Shown here in pieces: positions 23,441 through 35,295 of a stretch of DNA of 64,000 bases. The stretch's first letter is position 1. The number at the start of each line of letters is the position of its first letter. The DNA is from Hemicentrotus pulcherrimus (lineage: Eukaryota > Echinodermata > Echinoidea > Camarodonta > Strongylocentrotidae), in the NCBI GenBank assembly GCA_003118195.1, contig BEXV01000952.1:98739-162738 (forward strand). Direction: 5' to 3'. The position numbers and the translations under genes are program-made. The notes under the pieces were generated by a model. The model did not search any database. It saw only the letters and a list, made by a program, of their open reading frames with translations, and was not told the origin of the DNA.

Positions 23441-25140
23441 CGAGTTTTGGAGGAGACGTGATATAGTGATTCATCTTGGCAAGAGATGATGTACATTTGC
23501 CACTGCCCACCCATTTGTAAATCGGTACGTGGAACTGACTGCGGTAATACTAATTACAGGACCCTCAGAAACATAAAGCAATGAAGCGGATGAGGCTTTC
23601 AAGGGTAATTTTTTAATAAACATCATCATTATTAATGAGTCGGTACAATTTCATCGAATTGGAAATGTGAGCACACTGTCTCCACGCTGTCTCCACACAG
23701 TGAACACACTGTGGACACAATAATTATGTTCTTTCCAGTAAGGCATACTCAGGGGGGGGGGGGGGGCATTCAAAAGGGTGAATTATGATATCAACGATTA
23801 TTCTTTTTAGTTGGTACTGCTCGTTAAAGAGAAGAGGTTTAGATTAATTCATCATGGGTTTGAAGATCACATGGACTTGGAGGACATAGTGAGACGCATA
23901 CATACATGTACCCGTTCTAAATACAAACCAAGGTCTAAGGAAATGCGCACCTTACATAAAATCAACACATTATAGGTTGTTATGATCACTAGCATATTGA
24001 CATAAAGCTAATACTGTACTTGATTGAATAAATAAAATACAACTTTCTTTGATTCTGCGCGGAGGTGTCACACCCTTAACGCCCTCAATGAATACACTGA
24101 GAGTGACCGCCGTGTCAAAACAAATAAAATTTGTTCGTCATTCTTAAAAAAAGAATCAAAGGTTGAGATGTGACACCAAGCAAACTCTTGTCTCCGTAAT
24201 TATACAGAAAATACTTAAGCGGATCGGCAAACTTTCGAGTCCCCAAATTTGCGTCCTGTATTTACTCAGGCAGTATTTAATCAGTTATTATATTCTCACA
24301 AGCCCGCCGTCTCATTTTGTTTACTCAACTTCGCTGCTTCAGGATGCTACGCGGTCTTGTTACACGTCTACACAGCCAATAACATGCACGGCACAGCGCT
24401 CTCAGCTCAATCCCTAGGCAAAGTTTTCGCTGAGCTTAATGAATTTTCTTTTAAAACCAGTGCACTTCGGCTAAAACACGCTCCATGTAGCGGGAAAACG
24501 GAGCCTCCTTTCTCTGATTTGAGTAATTCGATGAAGCCTCCTTCATGAAATGACAAACCGTTCTAAAATAGAAGCGGGCAGCCATGGAAAATGAAGTTTC
24601 ATGCAATGTTGACAAATATTGCAATCTAGCCTTTCATTTTTTACGCACTGGTACCACGTTTGGGAGAAAAAAACTCAATCGATGAACATCATTCATGCTG
24701 ACGCCGAATAGTACAAGCTCAGGGTGTGCATGAAGTCTACTGAGATGGAAAGAAGAATTATTTTCCACGAGCAACAAAAGCTTCGTCGAATATTTTCATT
24801 TTAATTCGCCCTTCACTGCACAATATTTTATGCGGTAAAAACGAACCACAAATTCTTAAGAATGTAAATGTCAATGGAAGATTGGTGTATGCAAAGAAAA
24901 GTCGTCGCAATTAGAATGGGAGATGTTATCATTACAACTTCGAACAGCTCCTTTTACAAGCTAACCGTGGTTTGTAAATTAAAGAAATACATTACACGAA
25001 TTTAATTCAAAATGTGGTTGAGAACAAGTCTACCTCCAATTTAACGCTTGTCATTCACAATGTCTCGATTGAACGTTACCACAGTAAAACCTACAAATAA
25101 TGAGGTAAAAACATGATAAATGAGGAAGTGTATTTCTCAC
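23441..25140. other. Spacer with a poly-G tract
   Basis: Contains fifteen G at 23752-23766 and overlapping plus-strand ORFs at 24163-24548 with no recognised motif. Short complementary blocks (TTTGATTCT/AGAATCAAA and GGTGTCACA/TGTGACACC) occur at 24046-24180, but not in nested order. Confidence 0.4.
23752..23766. repeat. Poly-G tract
   Basis: Fifteen consecutive G. Confidence 0.9.
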
Positions 25141-25210
25141 CAAACATCGAATGAACATTTTGTCAAACAAGCGTCTCCATCGTCAACATAGGCACACTGG
25201 AGTCCGTACT
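25141..25210 (-). other. Candidate 70-nt Cys-rich internal exon
   Basis: On the minus strand an acceptor (CTACACTTAATTCTGCAG) precedes 70 nt open in one frame. The peptide contains YGLQCAYVDDGDACLTKCSF and ends at TTTG followed by GTGAGA. Three cysteines and an acidic DDGD turn in so short a stretch look like part of a secreted or extracellular domain, but I cannot name one. It shares a Cys-rich style and strand with 16591-16701, 8.5 kb downstream. A chance splice-site pair is possible. Confidence 0.27.
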
Positions 25211-27584
25211 CTGCAGAATTAAGTGTAGAATGCCCTGATAGCAATAAGCAAAGGGTATTCATATTTCAGAAATATCAAACCTTAAAGCTCTGAAAAAGGC
25301 GCTGTTAAGCATCGGTTCAACACTTAACTACCTAATATTTAACACATCCAGAGAAGATTCTGTACAATATACACGTATCTCCTGACTATGGTCTCTTGGG
25401 CCGGATTGTCCACACTTTCAAGGTATTTTCTTCCCTCACGTACATGAACACAAGCCAGTAGACGAGCGAGTGGTATAATGCATTGATAACGTGTTGATAA
25501 CGCGAGCACCGTGGAAAGGCACGCTCACGCACATCCACGCACACACACCTCGCACACATAATCTTAGTGCGCATGGGAACGGGTTTGGAACTTGGGTGTT
25601 CATTCTTCCGGCGCGTGAGGTGTTAATCCAGACAATCGGTGGAAAGACGGGTCGATATCCGATTAGTGTAGCATTATACACACACTTAAAGAGATAATGA
25701 TTGTCATTCGCATCTTTAGACATCCGAGGTCGTCTGTGCAACATATTTTGGTGGTATCATAATAACCATTGAATACCTTGTTAGTATTTGAAGAATAGAA
25801 CGAAATATGTTTAAAAGGCAACACGCTTCACACAATATCAGTACACCTACATGTATATTCGTTCTCTGTCTTCAGTCTAAGTGTAAAAAAGCAGCTTTGA
25901 CAAAATGCGGGTTAATTGTTGGCAACAAATAAATGTGAGTTAACTTTAAAATTATTTAAGGGACTATACCAAGCGTTCGGGTTATAATTTGGCTCGGGTA
26001 GATTTCAGTGAAAAATTATAATAGTAATTACATGATACATTTTGCTATTGAATATTAAATTGTGTGTCCTTTATATATTTTGGGTCCTGATCGGATATTG
26101 CACGAGCCCCAACCCCAGCAACATGTTTTCTACATAATATATGATTACTTTAACAACTACTATTTACTGATGTCTGATCTATTTTTAAATCTAATCAAAT
26201 TGCCATTATCAACTCATCCAAATTAAATCTGCTATGACTCAAGATTTCATAGAAGAAAGAAAACCCATAGTTTGGACTGTCTTATTAATCTCGAAATACA
26301 AGTGCTATTAAGCTCGTAACTTAGTTTGAACCAAACAAAGTTGTTGTATTTATTTGATGTTGCATAAACAATGTGCACTGATAGCGAATTCCTGAGACTT
26401 TTCGGGCACAAAATCTATTTAGCTCAAAATGTATGATATTTTGAGAAAAGGTATTCGTAGCTGCATTTAGCCATTTGCAATAAAAAAATCAGGATCTGGT
26501 TCTTCAACAAGATTTTACATATACACAGATGTATATAATATATAATTATGTGTCTGTATGTATCATTTCTGCAAGTTTGAGCTGAGGCAGGTCTTCGGTT
26601 TCCTCTTTTTATTTCAGAGTATTCTAATTTTAACAAGTTACACAATATGATAATTCTCCGTTATGTAAACTCTGCTATTGGTCATAAGAATACATAAATC
26701 AAGATTTTTATTTTACAAATCTTAAATACCAACACATTTACTTACTAGTATTTTTCAATTTGTATCAGTAGGAATAGAACTTAATTTTACTATCACCTGT
26801 TTCAAGCGTTGGAATGGATGAAAACAAATCTTCATATGCTCTTTAAGTAGAGCTTTGTCATCTTCTTTCATTCTCTTTGATTTTAAAAGGACATAAAACA
26901 AATGTTTTGTCATTTAGTGCCTCCAGAAAAAAGATTGATTGAACACCGAGAACTAATTAGGCATCTCGCCAATTGTTTATATTCATTTATCTCCATCGGA
27001 ACAACTGTTTGGACTCCTTCTAGCGCCGATCGATGCTAACATTACAACTACAAACAATTGTGTCTGTGAGCATGAACATGAGCGAGAAAAGTCTACCCCT
27101 GGCGACAATTACCGGAACGACATAAATCAAGATGACACGGCAGGAAATTAAGAATTTCGACAAAATATACCTTGCGAGCGGTGCTGTCTTCCTTCTCCTG
27201 TCGTTCGTTTGACGATCATCAGGATGGAGGATGCTACAGAATCATCAAACGACAAAAGGCATCACCGGAGTTGGGAAGAGTGACTTGAATCTACGTTTGG
27301 ATACGGGGTTACAATCACTTCACTGAAATTTTCGGCCTCTAGATACGTCACTTAATTGAGTCTCTGCCGACTTAAACTACACGCATCACTCTTGATTGTG
27401 CGTTTGTCATTTTGTTGGACTACTAAGTTGCTGAATTCAGCCATACATACAGTGTCACTGACATGGTGCCTCGACTTTACATGTGCTGGCAAATGTTGGC
27501 CCAGCTAGAGCCTACTGACTCATTAGTAGGACGACTGAAGCCTTGTATTAACTTAATTCGCCCGACCTTACATGATTGGTCGCT
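25211..27584. other. AT-rich spacer
   Basis: A CA-rich, GC-richer patch lies at 25500-25620. A minus-strand GCAAG followed by GTATAT donor near 27176 has an open frame behind it (RTTGEGRQHRSQ), but no start or acceptor I trust. Confidence 0.4.
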
Positions 27585-27845
27585 TTCGACCTGCGTCATT
27601 ATGGGTTTCGTCATGGGTTCGAATCCATGCCGCAGCACGAATGTCCTTTGGAAAGACTTTCATATAAATTTGCCAAACTCGATCCAGGTGAAGCAAATGG
27701 GTATATGGCAGGATTCATTCCTTGAATCTAAGGTTGCCGGTGCTGAAGCCGGGGAAACCATTTCAACAGACCTTTTGAAGCGCAAAGAGACGTTACGTCA
27801 TTATACGCGCTATATAAGAACGGAACGTTATTATCATCATGTATT
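27585..27845 (+). mobile_element. tRNA-derived SINE, copy 2
   Basis: GGGTTCGAATCCATGCCGC is a good Pol III B-box context and marks the tRNA-like head. The body follows with GTCCTTTGGAAAGACTTTCA, CGATCCAGGTG and ATGGGTATATGGCAGGA, matching copy 1 in order. The tail ends CGCGCTATATAAGAACGG and then TTATTATCATCAT. The 138-codon ORF across it is a by-product. Confidence 0.75.
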
Positions 27846-28537
27846 TGCAAATCATATAAACGTTTCAAACACCATCTGACTCATCCCGTATGTTCCATTA
27901 AATCATTAACAGCTAAGAGTATTTTAACGAAACGTTTATTACGCGTCATATATTTACCTTAACTCATTTAATGGTAGATAACGCCTTCAAAACGAAATCA
28001 AACTTAATTAAATTTAGCCAAAGCTCACATTCATCAAAATAGAAGCCTGTTTACCGGACGCGAGCAGATGAGTTTACTTACCCCATCACTTATTAGTCTA
28101 CAAGAGAGCGTCCATAAAAGCCAAACAGGTAGTTGCTCTCCATCAATTAAAGACTTAATGAGCGGGAAATAGCAGACGGGATTTTATGACCGGTCGCGAG
28201 CTCTCTTCCCAGTCTGAGATTTTTTTTGCAAAATTGATATTGTTTGCACCCAATCACTAGCTGTCTATAAGCCCATTATACCTCACTCGTGTAGGTCTGT
28301 GGTTCGGGTTTTACTTATAAATAATGAAAGCCTAAAGCTACGGCAATATGGATTCACCCCAGTCAAGATTTCCAAATGGTAGCTAGGGCAAAACGAAGTT
28401 TGGGCAAACGAAATGATTTCTCTGGGCTTTCTAGCGATACACGATAAGCGTCGATTTGATTTAATCAGCAGATCAGTTAAACAGATGTACAACACGATGA
28501 TACAGCGATACAGATATAAGTTAAACCAATGACTTAC
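27846..28537. other. AT-rich spacer
   Basis: Nothing recognised except a minus-strand GATGGG followed by GTAAGTAA donor-like site near 28083, with only a 16-nt possible exon. Confidence 0.4.
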
Positions 28538-28594
28538 CACTTGTGCTGCAGAGGCCATTTTGTTCATTGTTTGACAAAATGTACAGCTGCTCAT
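28538..28594 (-). other. Candidate first coding exon with Kozak ATG
   Basis: On the minus strand, ACAAAATGGCC gives a strong start context (A at -3, G at +4) at 28558. The frame MASAAQV ends exactly at GTG followed by GTAAGT (28538/28537) in phase 0. Two more in-frame ATGs lie upstream, the first at 28594. The combination of Kozak site and consensus donor is suggestive, but the coding part is very short and unassigned. Confidence 0.27.
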
Positions 28595-28794
28595 CTAAAC
28601 GTGAGCAACTGCCTCTGGTAGCTCAGCTAGCAATTCCAAAACTTAACAGAAGCGCTGTGTATTCATTGCATCCCCACACGGAAATAAGTAAAAGTTTTTT
28701 TGAGGGAGGTATTGGAATAAAAAATTAAGCCGGTTCATGCTGTTCATACAACATTCCCACGTAATTAGGCATTAACAAACCTTATCAAACTTAT

Positions 28795-29035
28795 CAAACA
28801 CGATTCGAATCGACGAATTTCATGACTGTTGTCAGGTATGGCACGACATAAAATTACGCGATTAGATTCATACACGATCTATATAAGTAAGCAATTTTGA
28901 GATCTTATTCATGCGTGAATTAAACAGATATATTTCTATGATAAAAAATCACGCCCAATTTGAATCAAGAAATGCAATGATTCTTATCACGTGTGATTTG
29001 AACCACAAAACTTCGTGATTAGAATCACCGACAAG
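28795..29035. repeat. Cluster of CGTGATT-x-GAATCACG-like motifs
   Basis: CGATTCGAATCG, GCGATTAGATTCA, TGATTCTTATCACGTGTGAT and CGTGATTAGAATCACCG recur within 240 bases. They could be a degenerate repeat or clustered protein-binding sites, including a CACGTG E-box near 28991. Confidence 0.35.
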
Positions 29036-29889
29036 GTACGTCTGAAAGACGTCTTTTTCAATGGTACAAGCGGAAACCAGGTGAATGTTTAGTATTCAAG
29101 GATCGCGCTCCACATGGAGGGAACAGGGACTCCTTGGTACAATATGAAGAGACAATATCATTTCCGTTCATATTAGGAAACCAATGGTAAAATAATGGCA
29201 GCATTCCCCTCACGGGATCTCTCATTTAATGCGAGGTTGCTATGATTATTTTGAGAATTGAAATCGAGAAGGAATTGGACGTGACTCTTTCTGGGTAACG
29301 TTCAACCCGTATCAAGTGGGGAAGGGAAAATTGAATGGGGGTATAGAGAGCGTGCATATAGTGTCGTTGACATTCCATCTTGCTTTTGCATTTTGTTAAA
29401 GATAAAAGCATTTAAATGTATATGGAAAGACACTGTTGAGACCCCGATGTTTACTACATATATGTATGTATACTTCATCGTAAAAGGAAACATAAAAACG
29501 TGAAGTAATGTAAGGACGAAACGATGTTCATATCCAAACAGAATGATAACAAAAACAAATCATTCTAAGGGTTTCAGAAAATATTTTGGAAACCATAGAT
29601 ACTATTCAACGAATACTAACTATCTAGTATATTAGGTTTATATTTAATCTAAATATGTAAGTTAGAAATAATAAGTAAGCTAGTGATTCTAATAATAAAT
29701 TTATTAATAAATTTAGATGGTATTAAATCCACTTGAACTGCTCATTGCACAGTGGTGCAGGAGATGAAATCAAATTAAAAACGTCTGCCTTGTGCGCACA
29801 GGAGCGACAGGAGTAAGTTGGAACATACAAAAATAAAAGAATAACAAAAAAGGATTATAAAATAAACATACGCTAATGTTAGAAGAGAC

Positions 29890-29919
29890 GGAGAGAGAGA
29901 GAGAGAGAGAGGGGGGGGG
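29890..29919. repeat. (GA)n plus poly-G
   Basis: About ten GA units run into nine G. Confidence 0.9.
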
Positions 29920-30218
29920 TATAGAGGGGCGAGGGGTTATGTATCCATTTTGCAAGCCATGTAGAGTCTTATTACGTCTGCTAACGGGACCTTTCACGCA
30001 AAAGAGGGAAGTTTGACCAATAAGTGAAATCACTTTGCTAATGAAAAGGGAGATGGAATTCCCTGGGTCGTGGTATCATCGATAGCCTGTCAAACACACG
30101 CCTCCATCCAGACAACCTCAGGTGGGTAAGTGATAAAATTATCAGGAGAATACTGATGCAGGATGAGAGAGAAAGACAGAGAAAGGCCGAGAAAGATTGT
30201 GAGATGGGGAGAGACTTG

Positions 30219-30246
30219 CACACACACACATACACGCACACGCACG
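30219..30246. repeat. (CA)n microsatellite
   Basis: Interrupted CA dinucleotide tract preceded by GA-rich sequence from about 30163. Confidence 0.85.
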
Positions 30247-30320
30247 AGGGAAAGATAAGAAATAATTTATGTCCGAAAAAAGGGAAAAAGAGGGGTATGA
30301 AGGAGAGAAAAGAAATAACG

Positions 30321-30452
30321 TGAGAGAAAGAGAGAGAGAAAGAGGGGGAGGGCTCGGATTTGGCCGGACGTGATGAATAAATTATGGAATGAAGGAACGC
30401 ATAAATTATGATTATGATGATTATGATAATGATGACAATAATGATAATAATA
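30321..30452. repeat. GA tract followed by (ATGATA)-type repeat
   Basis: GA-rich at 30321-30351; ATT/ATG/ATA repeats at 30403-30452. Confidence 0.8.
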
Positions 30453-30686
30453 TACCGTCAGAGAGAGTCCAATGGCAGATGAAACAACATACAATCAAAA
30501 TAAGAGAAATGCTGGAAAGGAGGTGGAACTGTAAGACAAGATGACACACAAGAAAGGTACAGAGAAAAAAAAAAGAAGAAGGCATGGAAGGGAGAAAGGA
30601 AACGAAATAGACAGAACCAGTGAAACATAGCGGCTACATACATCCATCATTGTTCACATTACTTTAAAAAAGGAAGGGAGACTTAA

Positions 30687-31210
30687 AGGTACTATGTCCC
30701 GTTTGCAGGCCAAAAAAATGAAAAAGTTAAATTCCTACTGCATTTGAAAGATAATACTAATTTAGAACTTCCCCCCAAAAGTTGGGGTTTGAAAATGTCT
30801 TCAAGTGGGAAAATAACGACTATTAGTTGTCAAATCGACTTAAGGGCTATAGAGCCCCAAAGTAATAGTCTTGATTTCAGACAATATTGTACCGCATGGT
30901 AATACGTTTTATGCTGCGCAAAGATTTTATCAGTTTAATCTTGGCCATCACAAGAAGTGGGTTATTGATGCAAACAAAATGCTCATGTACCCTTTTCATG
31001 TATGTTATTACCGAAGAGAAAAAAACGCCAGTCAGTCACCTAATAGTGTCTGACAGTGAAGTCTAGACAGTAAACGGATTTCCTTGCATAATTTGAATAT
31101 GAGGACACTGCTAAAGTTTAAATTTCACAGATAGGACATACATGACATATTCATAATTCCTGCAAAGTTCTACAGCATTTGAGGTTGGCTGCAAAAGGGA
31201 CATAGTACCT
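30687..31210. mobile_element. 524-bp element with TIRs and TTAA flanks
   Basis: The left end AGGTACTATGTCCCGTTTGC and the right end on the minus strand AGGTACTATGTCCCTTTTGC match over about 26 bases with few changes. TTAA lies exactly outside both ends (30683-30686 and 31211-31214), the target duplication known for piggyBac-type elements. No transposase is encoded, so it would be non-autonomous. The TIR start AGG is not the usual piggyBac CCC/CCY, so the superfamily is uncertain. The ORF at 30871-31053 has no recognised domain. Confidence 0.7.
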
Positions 31211-31214
31211 TTAA

Positions 31215-34200
31215 AGAGAAGGTTGAGTTCTGGAAAGGTGAAAAAATAATTTGTGAGCGTTATCATTCTTATTATGCAAGTGTGGAAGAACGTCAGATAA
31301 GACATGTTCCCTGAAAAGCATGGCTCTTCAAATGCCTTCATATTCTAAATATGTCATGTAAAATCGTAAAACTCCGGGGTAGGATTTTTACGCCACGTGG
31401 TCGTGTAGTCCCATATACATCTTTCTGTGTACAGTGTTTGTAACTTTACCAAGACTTGGCCAATTTTTTTTTTATCATTTTGATGATTCCAGAACCTTGC
31501 AATACAAACAAATTCTTATGTGCAAGATGATCAACCTTTTCTGGTCGATTTCACACCGTTTCTTTCACAATGCAATCGCACGACCAGAACTTAATTTCAC
31601 CTTTAAAAAGAATCAAGAAAGGTAACAGCAGACTAGACAGTATAGTTCTTGGACTGGTGCAATTAAAAATTGTTTCTAGGACACCGTATTGTTTGCACAC
31701 TTCAAAGAATAGAAATAAGAATGGTGCACTTTCCAAAGCAGTGCTCTAATGAAACGTTCGATATACTCACAAGACAGGTCGTAAGAGATTATCGTGCTTG
31801 TCTTTTCCATTGTCAAAGAATAGGAATTAGATATCTGAGAAAGAAAGGGAACAGTAGCAACGTCCTCCGTTACTATTTTAATGTTACGTTTATAGTGTTG
31901 CGCTTTAGCTTCTTGATTTAGAATTCAGCTGTTAAAATGCGCGCACAGCAAAAAAGGAAAGAGTTTGGAAAGTGATTGCTCAAAATATTCCCCGGTATAC
32001 CAAAGGGAAATGGAGATGGGTTGGTAATGACTAATGACTGCCTCATGGTCAACGCTGATCAATTCACGGACAGGATATGATGACGTTTCGACCAGAATGC
32101 TGCAGCGAGGAATGGAGAAACCGGCCCGAAGGCTGGAGGAGGTAGATTTTGGAAAATGAGACGAGAGGGGTATGGGATGAAGCGAGAGGCCGGTAGATGA
32201 AGATGAGACACAGGTATATTGATGGCTATCCGATGAGCAGGAGAACTGATCTTGAAGATACAAGCCTACAGGTCTGATTGATACTCGAATATCAGCCATT
32301 CGAGGCTACAATAACTGATGGATTATTGACGGGGGCCAGCCTGGGTTTCTTACTTTCTACACCCCAGTGGCAACTGTACCGGTATCGCCACTGGCGCCAA
32401 ACCGCAGCATGGAAGTTCACAGCATGCATGGCTTTACGCCAGCAGAACTTCTATTTCGGTCCAATATTAATGACTCTGTGCATCTATCTCAATCTGTTTA
32501 ATGTTTCATCTTTTTTTTTCTGGTGGGTACACACACAAAAAGGTTTTTCTTTTTAACCAAATGGACCGATATTGTATTACCTGCCAAATAGAAAGTTTAT
32601 AAGTCAACGCGAATGGTAGTGTGAAAGTACACCCAATCCGTTTTTTAAAAGAGAGCTGTAAAAAGATATGACAGCGTGAAGTTAGGCAAAAGAAAATGTC
32701 GGTTTCCTTTTTGGGATAAACCAATGTAAATCTCAGATTAAAAAAAAAATGTATTTAATACCTGCATGGCCTTTCAATGGCAAGAAAAATATCTGAGGTT
32801 AATAGTAAATTTACCTGAAGCAACGTCTAAATCGTCTTTGTAAACTTAAAACATGTTTGTTTTTGGTGAGGCCGTAACATTTTATGTCATAGAATTATGA
32901 TATTTCATGACATTAGAATAGAACAGTCCCCTATTGGAATGTTTTACAACAATTCAACGTACTGCAGTTTAAATACCCTTTTCTGCATTTTTATCCTCTA
33001 TTGTTGGTTATGGAAAGGTAGGTATTATTCTGTTTCCAACATAGTATAAACATATATAGTGAGTAAACTGTGAATCACTGGGTGTTTTGAAAATAAGACA
33101 AACAATCTAATCAATAAAGTAGGAGAGGATGGGGGCGGAGGAGGACGACGAGGGTTTGTTCACAATCAGGATTAATGTTGATGAAGTAGCGTTATCACTG
33201 CATCTCTCTCTCTTTCTCTCTCTGTGTGAAACCTGAACAGTCAGGGTGACACGAGCAAAAAAGGGCACCGCACTCTGCATCTTGCCACCATGGACCTTCT
33301 GTTTACTCATTCACTCTTTAATGTACGTCTAGCAGTGACCGAGAACGATTTACTCTCTTCTCTGACTCTATCAATCTCTCTTTCCGGTAAAAGAGAGAGA
33401 AAGAGTATGAGAGGGATAAGAAAAGAGGGGGATAAGAATAGAGGCGCATTATAATTTTGACAAGGAATGCGTCACTAAACCCAATATAATGCATCATGTT
33501 GGCTTAGGCCACGCAGAGAGAAATATATCATATATATTTCGATTGCATTTTTCGAGTCATACCAAGCCGTAGTTGCTGGAGACATGAATCAGTGATGACC
33601 ATACGAAATTGCAACAAAGAAATGTTTAGAAGAGATGTAAAAACGATGCATGTAGAGTTAGAAAACATCTAAAGTCCCTATAATTGTAACAAAACTTCGA
33701 ACTATATTACAAATAAGAAGACGAAAGACTTGATGCACGGCTGATCGTCAACGAAACAGAGTTAGGTCTTTTCTCAACTCTGTTGCTACGGCAGGCAGCC
33801 AGTGAAAACGAACTCGTTTTAATAATCAACTTATAGAAATGCAAGCATTACTTTAAACAAACAGAACTTTGTTATTCCTGGCTTATTTTTCCTGATATGA
33901 AAGAGCACAAAATGAACTTTCTAGAAATGTGATTTACTCTTCGAAATTCAGGTATAGCCCGCCAAATGACTTTTTGGTTTCCTCCTTTCAAATTATTTGT
34001 AATCACTCATGCGTAAAATATGCATCATAATGAGTAGCATCAAATGAAAGAAGAAGATTTAGGTTTTACAAGTACGTGTCATTTACTAATTATAACTTGT
34101 GTTAAGTTTTGGGACGCACTGTATAGTGTACGTTGATTTATATGAAACAAAAGCTAGTTTACGCAAGAATTCACAAACCATTGTCAATTAGTTATGTGAT

Positions 34201-35259
34201 AAAAGGAGAGTTAATAAATGGCATTATTCCCTGAACGAAAGATGCAGTCACTTGAATTCCTTCGACACTCCTTTTAAAAGCACTTTTACTATTAAATGAA
34301 TCTCGATTGCATTGTGGTGTGCGAATGGGAAAGCCCCCTGGCTATCCAACCAATTATCACAAACTAATGTATTACATCACCATGCATTAGAAGAGTTCTC
34401 CTGTGTTATTAAATAGATGCATCAACAGCAGTCACAAGGCGCGTTGGGAGGAGATTTCATTAGTTTTTGATGAGAGACGGATTTCTTTATCCGGGTTCGG
34501 CTGTTTCATCGTCATTTCTTTGTAGAGCCTTCTTGATCTTGATTGAGTTTAAATGTGTCGGTATATAATTGTAGATTTGACGGATGGCTTATAATGATGC
34601 ATAAAACAAAAGGGCTTAATGACACTTTTTTTTTAATACGAAGAATATAGTTTTTTACTCTCCCCGTATTTGCATGTATTATTCTGTACTATATCACTTT
34701 AAAGTTATGACGGCTCTATTTATCTTTCCCTATTCATTCTCCCCTTTATATTTGCTCGCTATTTTCTCGAAATTGCATGCATTGTCTCTCGGAGATTGAA
34801 CCCTGTGTTATGTGTAATGATCCATGAATACAGTTTATAATATTCTTATGTTTATGATAGTAACTAAATTTTCTATAGAAACAGCAAAAACCAACAGCTC
34901 AAAATTATCTTCCTATTGATCATGAATTTGTATAATGAAACAAAATCGCATTGTACCATATGCATGTGCTTCTTTGGTCTTAAATCCTTTTGAAAGTTAA
35001 ATTTTGCCTCGTGTTTCAGTGCTTAGTTGTTTAATGCAATTTATATATATGCTGTAATAGAACCTTGTTTCAATACATAGGATAACCTGTAATTAATTGG
35101 AACAGTCTACTACTTCTTGTATCATAATATCTAAGATCTCTCTGCTCACTTGTCCGCTGCGCCATTTCACAGGCGTAAGGAGCTGTTTAACTCGAATAGC
35201 GAATAAAAGCTCAAAGGTAAGGACCCTCAAACATGCAAGGAAGAGTATCATACTCTACC
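31215..35259. other. AT-rich spacer with a GC-richer patch at 32.0-32.45 kb
   Basis: The patch carries opposing unassigned ORFs: minus, 124 codons from a true ATG at 32299, Ser-rich; and plus, 32278-32556. It also has a hairpin CCAGTGGC (32364-32371) with GCCACTGG (32387-32394). Minor CT tracts lie at 33202-33224. A 16-nt minus ATG stub (35165-35150, MAQRT, then GTGAGC) has a good Kozak context but no further support. Confidence 0.4.
33202..33224. repeat. (CT)n microsatellite
   Basis: CT tract with two TTT interruptions. Confidence 0.8.
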
Positions 35260-35295
35260 TTGATACTTATCATTATATATAATGATAAGTATCAA
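35260..35295. repeat. 36-bp perfect palindrome without spacer
   Basis: TTGATACTTATCATTATA is followed directly by its exact reverse complement. It has no loop and no flanking similarity. It could extrude as a cruciform, or mark the end of a resected inverted duplication. Confidence 0.95.

Larger units (their letters stand above)
28595..30686. other. Spacer with near-palindromic motifs and GA/CA tracts
   Basis: Holds a cluster of GATT-x-GAATC type sites at 28795-29035, the simple repeats listed separately, and GGTGG followed by GTAAGT at 30121-30128, an isolated plus-strand donor-like site. Confidence 0.45.

Noticed and set aside
27463..27879. 138-codon plus ORF
   Set aside because: Lies largely over a tRNA-derived SINE; the frame is not a gene.
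30121..30128. Isolated GTAAGT donor on the plus strand
   Set aside because: No acceptor and open frame of suitable size before it; such sites are expected by chance in 64 kb.
31925..32299. 124-codon Ser-rich minus ORF with a true ATG
   Set aside because: No domain, no splice context, and an overlapping plus ORF of similar plausibility; kept only as a note.
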